From contig LT635911.1 in NCBI GenBank assembly GCA_900128565.1, positions 1-64,000 of the forward strand: 64,000 nucleotides of DNA, written 5' to 3'. The notes under the pieces are model-generated. The model ran no database searches and was not told where the DNA came from. It worked only from the letters and a program-made list of their open reading frames with translations. This document shows, in pieces, positions 18,001 to 26,282 of this stretch. This stretch comes from Stramenopiles sp. TOSAG23-6. Taxonomy: Eukaryota > Sar. The position numbers were made by a program, and so were the translations under genes. Position 1 is the first letter of the stretch, and every line of letters begins with the position of its first letter.

Positions 18001-21000
18001 TTCTATGTTGTGCTCTTAGTTCGTTAAAATTTGTCGCTGCTGGATACTTAAGATTTGCTATATCTAAGAGAGCGTCGAGAAACTGTGAAAAGTTTAGGAC
18101 ACGCTCGTTCTTTTTTTTGTATTTAGCAAAGATAATATCGCACTTAGTAGCAGTTATTTTTGATTTATCCAAAAGATTATGTGCTTGTGATATCATCTTT
18201 TTAAAAGAAGAATTGTCTATGGTTAATTGCTTTGAGGCTCCCTGCTCCTTTGCGAAGTTACAAAATATACCGCCAAAGCCCCACACACCCAAAACTTCAG
18301 GGCNTATCCCCTTTTTCTTTTTTATACGTATAGTTCGTAGAGTAAGAACGTATTTCCAGTACTTTCTCGTATGAGCATATTCGGCACGCCCACACCACCC
18401 GACATCCTCAAGCCGACGCATTGAATCTCTCAAGTTTGAAGCCAATATACGTCCGTGATATCCACGGACCATCGATTGAATTTTTGCCACAACACCCTGG
18501 TATCTTCTCATCCTATCTAATAGTGCTCGAAATTTTTTACGTTGCATTGATCCTTTCAAATATCTTTGAAGAACTATCGCCATTTTCTTCTTTCTTGCAG
18601 AGTTCCACTTGAGAAAGCGCCGCTGTATTTTCGAAGCAGCCGGTCCATATCTTTTCATCAGAACTCTCTTTTTCATTAGATGTCCACGTATCCTACTCTG
18701 TACGAGAATGACAGCATTCATTCTTTTCTCTATTTTTGACTTAATTCTTGCTTTTTGCATTAGATGGATTTTACACTTTACTTTTTTTCGACCAAGCTTC
18801 CCACGATAGCATTTTTGAACTAAAATTGCTGCTTTCTCAAGCTTTCGAGCTTTGTTAAATATACCTAGTTTTACTGCCCGTCTTAGCTTGTGCTTGTTTT
18901 TCTTCAGAGCTTGCATATCAACGACAGTTTTAAACCTACCTCCAAAATACGATAGCTCTTGTAAGTCAGCCTCTCCTGCTTGTTTTTTTTTCTGTCTTCG
19001 TTGAGCGGTAATACGAATCTTTGACCAATATAAATCTTCCCGAATTTTTTTGCAAGCCTGCACCTGTAGAATCCGCCGCAAGTGATACTGAACTTTTTTC
19101 TTTGCAAGGAAACGTCTTCTTTCTTTGAATGTTCCAGTGATGTATCGCTGTACTCTCAGCGCCATCTTGAATTTTCTAGCTTTTATTAAATTTCGAAGCT
19201 GCTTATATCGTTCTATACCACGCCACCATTCTTTAATATAATTAGCTGCCCCGTGTTTTCGAAATAAAAGAAGACGTTCTGCCCGTTCCCTCTCACGTTG
19301 AACCTTGGCTCGTCGCATACGCCGCAAAGTCAAAAGAAGCTTAACATGCTTCCTATCTCTAAAAGCTCGAAAAATTCGCTGTGCATGAACTGCAAGACGT
19401 ATTTTTGCTTCCTTCAGTATTTTTAGGAAAAACATCAATGCTTTTGAGTGGTGTATCCGGTAGTGCTGCTGCACTTTCTTACAGCTTTCTACCAACAGTT
19501 TGAATTTTTTTGTACTCTTTCTTGATTCGTAACCACGATAGAGTCTTTGTAAGTGAATCGTTCCTTGAATACGACGGAGAACTCTTTCACGAGAATCTTT
19601 CTGTGCTTCCCGTTCCTGATTCCGAATTCTACCCAACTTGTCCTGGATATCCTTCCAACCCCAATATATCCTATAACGCCTTTGAATAATTGTTGCGTAT
19701 TTTATTCGACTTGCTAAAATTTGTCGCTGTATTTCTTCTCTCCACCTATGCAAACCGAGCTCAAGGTATTTTATGATCATGTTGTTTAAAGATTTCTTAA
19801 TCATGTTAACGAAACGTTTCATTCGGAACCCATAGACTTCATCGTTCATTGCTTTTGCGACTAAATTCCGTGGTAACCTTTGCAACATCGCAGACATCAT
19901 TCTCGTGCTTTGATATTTCATTTCATTTACTTGCAACCGTGATTCTTCGGCACTATGCTTCAAAATATTGTGTCTTTGTTTTGTTGGAGGATCAATTGCC
20001 TGAGGAGTTTGTATTAAATTTGTACTTGTTAAACCAGTAGCTGATTTCAGGCAATGTGCTGACAGACCATGTAACACAAAACCTGGTTTTTTGACAGAGG
20101 TTGAATGCAGAGCTATTGGAGTCTTTTCTATATTTATAACTTTCGGATCTGTTTCTTGTTCTACATTTTCTGTTTCAGAAAACCCCTCATTATTTTCTGA
20201 ATGTAAACAAATGTCTTTATTATTTTCTCTATCAAGTATGTTGTTCTCATGAATTTGTATATCTTTGCTTTTTGAANTTGAAGTCCTCACAACATCTTGA
20301 TGTCTTGATATTTTCGTTTTTGTAGAATCTTTTTGTGAAACTTGTGGTTTTGTAAAATCTTTTTGTGAAACTTGTGGCAATGGTGTTGTTCCAATATAAG
20401 ACGTTGGAAATTTATGTTTCCTAGCGAGTGTTTCATGTTGTTTCTTTCGAAGTTCATGAAATGGATCCAAATGATCACTTTTCGTAAATTGTTTTTCAAT
20501 CTGTTTAATTGCTTGCCTTACGGCAAAGTTGGGCGCAGGAATTTTATCTAGTTCTTTTGCCATATGAGGTGAAATTGCACTGAGTATTGGTAATTTCGGT
20601 GGTGGTGTATATTCTATTGGTTTTTCATCTTTATTTAGGGATGATTTATATCCAGGTATAATACCTCGTTTCTGTAAAATGTATTTTCTGTGTTGCTGTG
20701 CTGTTCTTTGTAAATGATATAATTTAACCTGAAAGTTTGTATCATTTTGCATTCGTTTGTATCGTATATTTTGCTCTAACGCCTTCGCTTCATCCTCAAG
20801 TTCTTTCGGTCGAGATAAAAACTCTTCAATTGTTAGTTGTGATTTCCTATCAGATAAATGCATCGGTTGTAGTGAATATTCCTCACGTCTATCTAATAAC
20901 CCTAATCCTACAGTTGGATTACTTGTGACAGATTTTGATATTTTACGTCTAATTGTACTACTTCGTGGCTTATTTGCCACTGAGCGAACTGAAGATAAGG

Positions 21001-21406
21001 GGGGGACTACAAAGCTCCCACCTGGTCCAAATGAACCGTCTTCGGCATATCCCGATCCAATTATATCACCTATATTGTACGAACCAATACTTACTAAACT
21101 ATTCATAGGACCAAGTTGGTCCTTTTTTTGATTCTCAGTCAGTCTCTCTTGACGATAACGCTTTCGACGGCGTCTTTTGATTTTAGATTCAGATATTTGG
21201 TTCTTTTTTGTGTAAGGAGATATACCAAACTGACTAGATATAATGTTACGTGAAACCTTTAGGGAGGAAGCGTTACCAGTTTCAATTTGCGATAGTAAGT
21301 CTTGAATGTCAGTCATATCCTGACCAACTGGCTCGTCATTGAAGTGATCTATAGGAGTAGAACTTTTCCGACGAGCACCTACTCTAAAGAATTTTTTGTC
21401 AGACAT
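15077..21406 (-). CDS. Giant IQ-motif, WW and B-box-type zinc-finger protein
   Basis: The product is 2109 residues with no introns. The N-terminal 550 residues are disordered and contain a 10-residue repeat (KPQVSQKDST). From about residue 575 to 1030 the sequence is dense in IQ-type calmodulin/myosin-light-chain binding helices (IIQRRYRIYWGW, LQRLYRGYES, VQKCYRGKLG, LVQSRIRGHL and more). A WW domain is at about 1250 (DPETKEPYYFNKRTNEKSWHRP). Three successive Cys/His-rich B-box-like fingers follow at about 1320-1465. One more IQ (FQALYRGKMIRR) and a second WW (DKKTGRTYYFCGASGETSWKMP, about 1835) come next. The tail is acidic (long S/D runs). Similar IQ/WW/B-box mosaics are known in protists, usually linked to flagella or the cytoskeleton, but function is not established. 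Ns at 18304 and 20277 blur two codons. Bases from 15706 rightward also exist as the mirrored copy. Confidence 0.8.
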   Translation of the reverse strand: MSDKKFFRVGARRKSSTPIDHFNDEPVGQDMTDIQDLLSQIETGNASSLKVSRNIISSQFGISPYTKKNQISESKIKRRRRKRYRQERLTENQKKDQLGPMNSLVSIGSYNIGDIIGSGYAEDGSFGPGGSFVVPPLSSVRSVANKPRSSTIRRKISKSVTSNPTVGLGLLDRREEYSLQPMHLSDRKSQLTIEEFLSRPKELEDEAKALEQNIRYKRMQNDTNFQVKLYHLQRTAQQHRKYILQKRGIIPGYKSSLNKDEKPIEYTPPPKLPILSAISPHMAKELDKIPAPNFAVRQAIKQIEKQFTKSDHLDPFHELRKKQHETLARKHKFPTSYIGTTPLPQVSQKDFTKPQVSQKDSTKTKISRHQDVVRTSXSKSKDIQIHENNILDRENNKDICLHSENNEGFSETENVEQETDPKVINIEKTPIALHSTSVKKPGFVLHGLSAHCLKSATGLTSTNLIQTPQAIDPPTKQRHNILKHSAEESRLQVNEMKYQSTRMMSAMLQRLPRNLVAKAMNDEVYGFRMKRFVNMIKKSLNNMIIKYLELGLHRWREEIQRQILASRIKYATIIQRRYRIYWGWKDIQDKLGRIRNQEREAQKDSRERVLRRIQGTIHLQRLYRGYESRKSTKKFKLLVESCKKVQQHYRIHHSKALMFFLKILKEAKIRLAVHAQRIFRAFRDRKHVKLLLTLRRMRRAKVQRERERAERLLLFRKHGAANYIKEWWRGIERYKQLRNLIKARKFKMALRVQRYITGTFKERRRFLAKKKVQYHLRRILQVQACKKIREDLYWSKIRITAQRRQKKKQAGEADLQELSYFGGRFKTVVDMQALKKNKHKLRRAVKLGIFNKARKLEKAAILVQKCYRGKLGRKKVKCKIHLMQKARIKSKIEKRMNAVILVQSRIRGHLMKKRVLMKRYGPAASKIQRRFLKWNSARKKKMAIVLQRYLKGSMQRKKFRALLDRMRRYQGVVAKIQSMVRGYHGRILASNLRDSMRRLEDVGWCGRAEYAHTRKYWKYVLTLRTIRIKKKKGIXPEVLGVWGFGGIFCNFAKEQGASKQLTIDNSSFKKMISQAHNLLDKSKITATKCDIIFAKYKKKNERVLNFSQFLDALLDIANLKYPAATNFNELRAQHRIGKLIPNTRTPGRLGGIFNPLTPGEIRLILVIHNHLLYSNGVVFNKSARKKLESKVTDDLTWAQRVCAASWRRYKGKELMALSRIAKEAWLEAKRKGGWVIRIQLMVRRYQAKARRWAVINDIFVKFMDPETKEPYYFNKRTNEKSWHRPACLRDGYWDYDANDQAYWVEAEDLDNIFTLPTPEREFVVLCSQCEEERVEVVCRECETQFCSACYDDTHCSGKRKKHTKLPVDICGECGYQVATRHCLACKLAHRKTPKKAKLCDNCFENIHMKKSHSWTPIVATCVECEDYAVKWWCIECDEPYCTICFEKVHSHGQRMLHNAKPEPLLLVDIWNKKIQEERARIEAEQLAERDALRAQFQLMAMHQSATKFQALYRGKMIRRAGRERMRQQRLWERAESIKVRQEQDRQKLTSTRFKNIGRSAASIIMEDKFSEELPGTVTLVRDKRTLHTTVDITDLLKENDRILIVGRKFTVKRARRKSKKKKRRNAIVNKKTDAAILMDSLKSPAQRLIDKIRLEQQQKESIETVLQIMLVEKWDGFGNFATVPSKNVKLDSQGNCTRVKGVKCYKLPKHSKVALFAARLADGVREKGIDIGGVLKGPPGSESTMTKIRESETAEALSKLWGVAKDTDAYKNAMDTKAARISSNLVSAATSLQAQDLANAVSFLGRAIRGKEDVRATVGGFVKKIKDTNSIMLWNSLHDKKTGRTYYFCGASGETSWKMPEGDIRIVPFEKPKKKRAAVLSSDTDSDSDVPLAKKFKRLLRRKKRKVKDTKQISKSSSSDDEDSDDDSDDDNEKNDEGGVVKVIEKKKVSSFKNILKKKVKERPPPPPIPEGGFDDSDKNKESDSDNSDDDENINEAGVDADEKKDDTGINQINYAEQDQDYPQNSILDDMTSLEALNDEFGYETDEGGYNTDGDHFDNDAYQSDDNQPLYYVEKRIDPSDGTAYTEEEFRSVYGENSAEWNNAKIWET

Positions 21407-21717
21407 ATCTAAATCTTTATTCTGGCATTTTCAGTGATTCCTTGGCCATGTGGCCGAAAACATGGCGTGGTGCTGATCAATCTTTCAATTTGTTTGTATG
21501 GGGGGGTACCAAGCATATTAGTAGTAGTGTCTCTCTCATGTCAGTTACATACAATTGTTGACTACTAGTAGCAGCTGAATTTTAAAGATTTCGTGTAATC
21601 GCGCTGAGAGTCAGTTTAATTTTCACTCGAGGTTGAAGGAAGGAGTGCTACAAAGTACTTAGTTGTATATATCAGAGGCGCCCTCACATATAATATCGAG
21701 GTGCTCTTCCAGGGGCC
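21407..21717. promoter_or_regulatory. Divergent promoter, IQ/WW gene and POLR1B
   Basis: This 311 bp gap separates two divergent genes. It contains the small inverted repeat CCATGT...ACATGG near 21450-21475 and a short G-run before a KpnI-like GGTACC at 21500-21510. No gene is seen. The mirror copy is at 57989-58299. Confidence 0.4.
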
Positions 21718-24700
21718 ATGGCTACCGTTGGCTCTTTACAGAAGAGTACACCCAGTTCTATACCTGGTGCATATCCTCTAAATGCTTCTGAACATTTGAA
21801 GGAGCTAGTATCCCCTCATATAGAATCGTTCAACTATGTGATTCATGATGGTCTTGAAGCAGCTATTAATAGCCTTGCAACTTATCCAACTGTTATTACA
21901 ATGGATAATGCAAAGCAAAAGAAGAAGAAATCAAACATAAATACAAAGAAACACAATACCCGAGCAGATTCGTCTAGCTCTTCAGGATCATCTAGTTCTG
22001 ATGATAGTGATTCGGAGTCTTCAGAGGAAGAACGTGACGGAGATGTTCTCCAGTTGTGGATTGAAGACGCTGAGATTGGCTACCCCACTAGGTCAGATGA
22101 TTCCCTTGACTCTCGATGTTTTCCAGCAGAATGTAGACAACTTGGTACAACGTATGATGCGCCACTTTGGTTGACTATTTGTCGACGTGTTAATAATGGT
22201 ACAGTTATTCGTATGCAACAAAAAGTTGGAGATATTCCAATCATGGTTCGTTCTGACCGTTGTCACCTGAATGGTTTGTCTCCAAAAGAACTTGTACGTC
22301 GTCATGAGGATGCGGATGAATTTGGTGGATATTTTGTATGTAATGGTATCGAACGTTGTATCCGTATGTTACAAATCCCACGGAGAAATATGGTACAATC
22401 TCTTGATCGTCCGTCTTTTGCAAATCGTGGTCCGAAGTATTCCTCTAAAGCAACTTCAATTCGATCTGTGACTGCAGATCAATCTGGTACTACTGTAACT
22501 TGTCACTACCAAACTGATGGTAATGTTATGGTTAGATTTCTTGTGCGTAAACAAGAGTTTTTTGTTCCAGTAATTCTTTTAATGCGAGCACTAAAAGAAG
22601 TAACTGATCGTGAGATTTACGATCGTCTCGTTGGTACGGGGAATAATTCATCAACTGATAAGGTAAATAAGAGTTCTTCATTTGTTGCTGATCATGTAGA
22701 AGTTATTCTTAGAGATGGGCGTACATATGGTGATATGTATTCTCGTACACAGTGTTTAGCTTACCTTGGTGCTCGATTCCGTGTTTTGTTGCAACAAGGA
22801 CTATCGTGTGAATTAATGTCTGATGCACAGGTTGGCCGTGCTTTGTTGCATCGTCATATTTTTGTGCATCTTAGTCAGTCATCTAAGATTGTGAACGATA
22901 ATGCGGATAGTGCAAAGTTTAGTCTTTTGTTATTTATGCTTCGCAAACTTTTCTCTTTTGTTGAAGGTACGAGTGTCGCTGATAATTCTGATGCTCTTTC
23001 ATCACACGAAATCCTCACTTCTGGTCATTTGTACATTAAAATTCTTAAAGAAAAAATCGAAGACTTCATGCTTAATGTAAAACAATTTATTCTTGCTGAT
23101 CTACGCCGTGATAGCTCTCGTGTGTCATTCAACAGTGAAACATACATTAAACGATCGTTAGACCGCCAAAAAGATTTAGGTAAAGAATTATACTATTTTC
23201 TTGCTACTGGTAATTTGAGATCTACGTCAGGTCTTGATCTGATGCAGAATTCCGGATTTACTATTATAGCAGAGAAATTGAATTGGTTGCGGTATATTGC
23301 TCATTTTCGATCAGTACGTTTTATTTTTTTTCAATTTTTTTATCTAATTTTTTTTCGTACGACATTTCGTACCTAACAAATTTTAGTTTTTTTTTTGAAA
23401 TATTTTTCCAAAATACATGTACATCGAGGTAGATTTTTTGCGGAAATGAAAACAACAACGGTACGTAAACTGTTGCCGGAATCGTGGGGATTTTTATGCT
23501 GTGTTCATACTCCTGATGGTTCCCCATGTGGACTTCTTAGTCATTTATGTGCCGCTGCAAGGTAAGTTTTTTTGAACGAAACAAATTCTTTCTTTTTTGT
23601 TTTTCTTTCTTTGTTTTCTGTAACATTCTATTGTTTTTTGTATAACTAGTGAAATGATTACAAATTATTGACATTTTTGTCAATGTGCCGCTCCAGACTT
23701 AAAGAAGCTTCAACGGGCGTCTTGTAGACAGCAGGCAAGCACCCCACCATTTTCTTGCCGGATGATCACTATAATACAATCAATCAATTAGAATTTTCAA
23801 TCAATATATTTTAATTATCAATGTCACAATCAATATCACAACCAACTCATTGTATACATTTTGTTTTATTAATTATACACAATAGAATTGTTCCACAAGC
23901 TCAGGATACTTCCAGACTTCCAAGTGTATTGGTTGCATTAGGAATGATTCCAGATGTTGAAGATACGAGATTGCTTCTACCTCGTTCTCAATCTGTTGAT
24001 GGTGAAGGCAAGGGATATCTTCCAGTATTGCTTGATGGGCGCGTCATTGGTGCTGTTGCCGTTGGACGTGCAACTAAAATGGTGTCTGAATTACGTAGAA
24101 TTAAAGTAACAGAGTTAGCATCTCGTGTAGCTGCTGGCAAGTGTAACAGTAGTTACCTTACACCAGTTTCAGAATGCTCAGATGTGAAATTAATCGGTAA
24201 AAATCGAGGCGTTCCTGTGGATCTAGAATGTGCATTAGTACTACCAATGTCTGCTGAAGGAGGTGGACCATTTCCTGGACTATATCTTGCAGCTGAAGCT
24301 GCCCGATTGGTTCGTCCAGTTCACCATCTTGGTGCAAATGCTCCCGAGTGGATAGGTACATTTGAGCAGATGTTTATGTCAATTGGTTGTCAGGATGCAG
24401 AAGCTGAAGACGCTACTCATCGTGAAATCGATCCTATGAATATTCTCTCTGTAGTTGCTAGTCTAACACCTTTTTCGGATATGAACCAAAGTCCGCGTAA
24501 TATGTACCAGTGTCAGATGGGTAAACAAACAATGGGGACACCATGTCACAATTGGATTAATCGTCGTGATAATAAAATGTATCGCATTCAACATGCACAA
24601 GCGCCTATTGTTCAAAATAAAGCACAGGTTCACTATCGTATTGATGACCACAGTAATGGATGTAATGCTGTTGTTGCTGTATTGAGTTATACTGGTTATG

Positions 24701-25917
24701 ATATGGAAGATGCAATGATTATTGGTAAAGGGTCGTATGATCGTGGCTTTGGACATGCATCTGTGTACAAAGTGAAAACTGTTGACTTGTGCGAACGCGA
24801 AGCCAATCCAAAAGAACGTTTTGGAGTTGAAGTTCCGGTTGAAGGAAATGTAAGTGAATGTAATGGAAATACCACACATGGCAAAGGACAACAACAAGGC
24901 GCAGAGAATATCGATTCGGATGGTCTTCCACGTGTCGGAACAAGACTTGTCAAAGGTGATGCTATGTATTGTACTGTAGATAAGACTACGGGTATAGGTC
25001 ACTACGGAGTATATAAAGATAATGAACCATGTGTTGTGGAAGATGTACAACTTCTTGGTCCTGGTATGGGCAAATCTGAATTTACCAAAATTAGTATGAA
25101 GCTACGATACAATCGTAATCCAGTAGTAGGAGATAAATTTTCAAGTCGTCATGGACAAAAAGGTGTATTATCCTTTCTATATCCGCAACAAGATATGCCA
25201 TTTACTGAAAGTGGAATGTCGCCTGATATTATTATCAATCCACATGCTTTCCCTTCTCGTATGACAATTGGTATGCTTGTTGAAAGCATGGCTGGTAAAG
25301 CTGGAGCTCTTCATGGTCATTTTCAAGATTCAACTCCTTTTCGCTTTGATGAAAATCACCGTGCTGTAGATTACATGGGTGAACAACTAAAAGCTGCAGG
25401 TTACAATTACTATGGTAGTGAACCTATGTACTCTGGAATTACAGGTGAAGAAATGCAAGCAGATATTTTCATTGGTTGTGTTTATTATCAAAGACTTCGA
25501 CATATGGTCAGCGATAAATCTCAGGTAAGATCAACTGGACCAATGAATTCACTCACAATGCAACCTGTAAAAGGCCGTAAACGAGGTGGTGGAATCCGTT
25601 TTGGTGAAATGGAACGCGATTCTCTCATTGCTCATGGAACATCTTTCCTCTTGCAAGATCGTCTTTGCAATAGTTCAGATAGACATAATGCATGGGTATG
25701 TTCTAGTTGTGGGTCAATGCTCGGATTCCAATATCACAGAAAAGGCGGCGCAGCAATTCCTGGAGGTAAAATCATGCACGAAACTGCCCAAAATGCTTTA
25801 CAATGCCGCTCTTGTAATAGTAAAAACATAAAGCAAACATCGATGCCTTATGTTGTACGTTATTTAGCTAATGAACTTGCAGCTATGAATATCAGAATGG
25901 GTGTGGAAGTATCATAA
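21718..25917 (+). CDS. POLR1B: RNA polymerase I second-largest subunit (RPA135/POLR1B), three exons
   Basis: Exons are 21718-23313, 23419-23561 and 23886-25917, giving 1256 residues, near the family length of 1130-1200 plus an acidic S/D/E insert at about residues 70-110. Hallmarks are [38 protein letters not shown] (split by intron 1), [64 protein letters not shown], and a C-terminal zinc finger (CSSC at about 1185, CRSC at about 1220). The SVHRG and HQE/HRE-SLL-like segments match Pol I rather than Pol II or III. It forms the active-site cleft with RPA190 and makes rRNA. Intron 1 belongs to the introner-like GT-AT family and intron 2 is ordinary. An identical copy is present at 53789-57988. 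Confidence 0.95.
23314..23418 (+). mobile_element. Introner-like GT-AT intron E4 (POLR1B intron 1)
   Basis: This 105 bp insert starts GTACGTTTTA and ends CCAAAATACAT. It shares the hairpin, CCTAAC and GAAATATTTTTCC blocks with E1-E3. Removal gives [19 protein letters not shown], matching POLR1B. The first AG downstream (TAG at 23431-23433) breaks the frame. A 4 bp direct repeat, GTAC, flanks it (23314-23317 and 23419-23422). In this copy the hairpin is GTACG...CGTAC, a perfect pairing, where E1 and E3 have a G-U pair. Confidence 0.88.
23562..23885 (+). other. Canonical GT-AG intron 2 of POLR1B with a hairpin-rich island
   Basis: The 324 bp intron runs from GTAAGT to ACAATAG. Joining the flanks gives [16 protein letters not shown], followed by conserved Pol I sequence. 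It is three times longer than the other introns in the window. Inside are a perfect hairpin ATTGACA-TTTT-TGTCAAT (23667-23684) and, in a GC-richer island at about 23686-23762, three further short stems (GAAGCTTC, GTCT..AGAC and GGCAAG..CTTGCC). Confidence 0.9.
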
Positions 25918-26282
25918 ATTAAATGAGTCAAAGACAAGCTTAATAAGTTGGAAAAATAATGAAAATAATCTATTCGAAAAAGAAAATAATGAATGGGTGT
26001 GGATATTCTTTACTAACTCCGATTTTTTTTACTATATTATGTCTATTTGTCGCGTGTGATGTGCACTATGAATTTGATCACTATAAAAAACTTTAAAAAA
26101 GCGACTTTTAAAATATTTTGTTTTTTATATTTTGTTTTTTATTTTGTTTAAGCGCACGAAATCAAATATCACAAAAAATCAAATAATAAAATTTTTTGGA
26201 ACAGGAGCGCGAAAGTTCAAAAAGTCACAAAACACAACAACTTGAAAATAACAACAACTTCTTCTTCTTTCTTCTAAACAAT
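25918..26282. other. Intergenic region holding the inner end of the left inverted-repeat arm
   Basis: This 365 bp AT-rich stretch lies between the POLR1B stop codon and the SLC26 start. The repeat arm ends at 26270 within a (CTT)n tract, 12 bp before the SLC26 ATG. It has long T and A runs but no recognisable gene. Confidence 0.6.

Larger units (their letters stand above)
15706..26270. repeat. Left arm of a >10.5 kb inverted repeat
   Basis: This stretch is the reverse complement of 53436-64000; position x pairs with 79706-x. The encoded proteins in the two arms are identical, and the single N bases at 18304 and 20277 pair exactly with Ns at 61402 and 59429. The inner end is exact: 26270 pairs, 26271 does not. 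The outer end is not visible because the right arm runs off the window. The left arm contains most of the IQ/WW gene, all of POLR1B and the 5' flank of SLC26. Confidence 0.97.

Noticed and set aside
23821-23885. An in-frame ATG at 23821 that could start a separate gene for the POLR1B C-terminal part
   Set aside because: The bases lie in the intron; splicing from 23561 to 23886 gives continuous conserved Pol I sequence.
21718-25917. RNA polymerase subunit as a giant-virus gene
   Set aside because: The sequence follows eukaryotic Pol I closely, has introns, and is surrounded by ordinary cellular genes.
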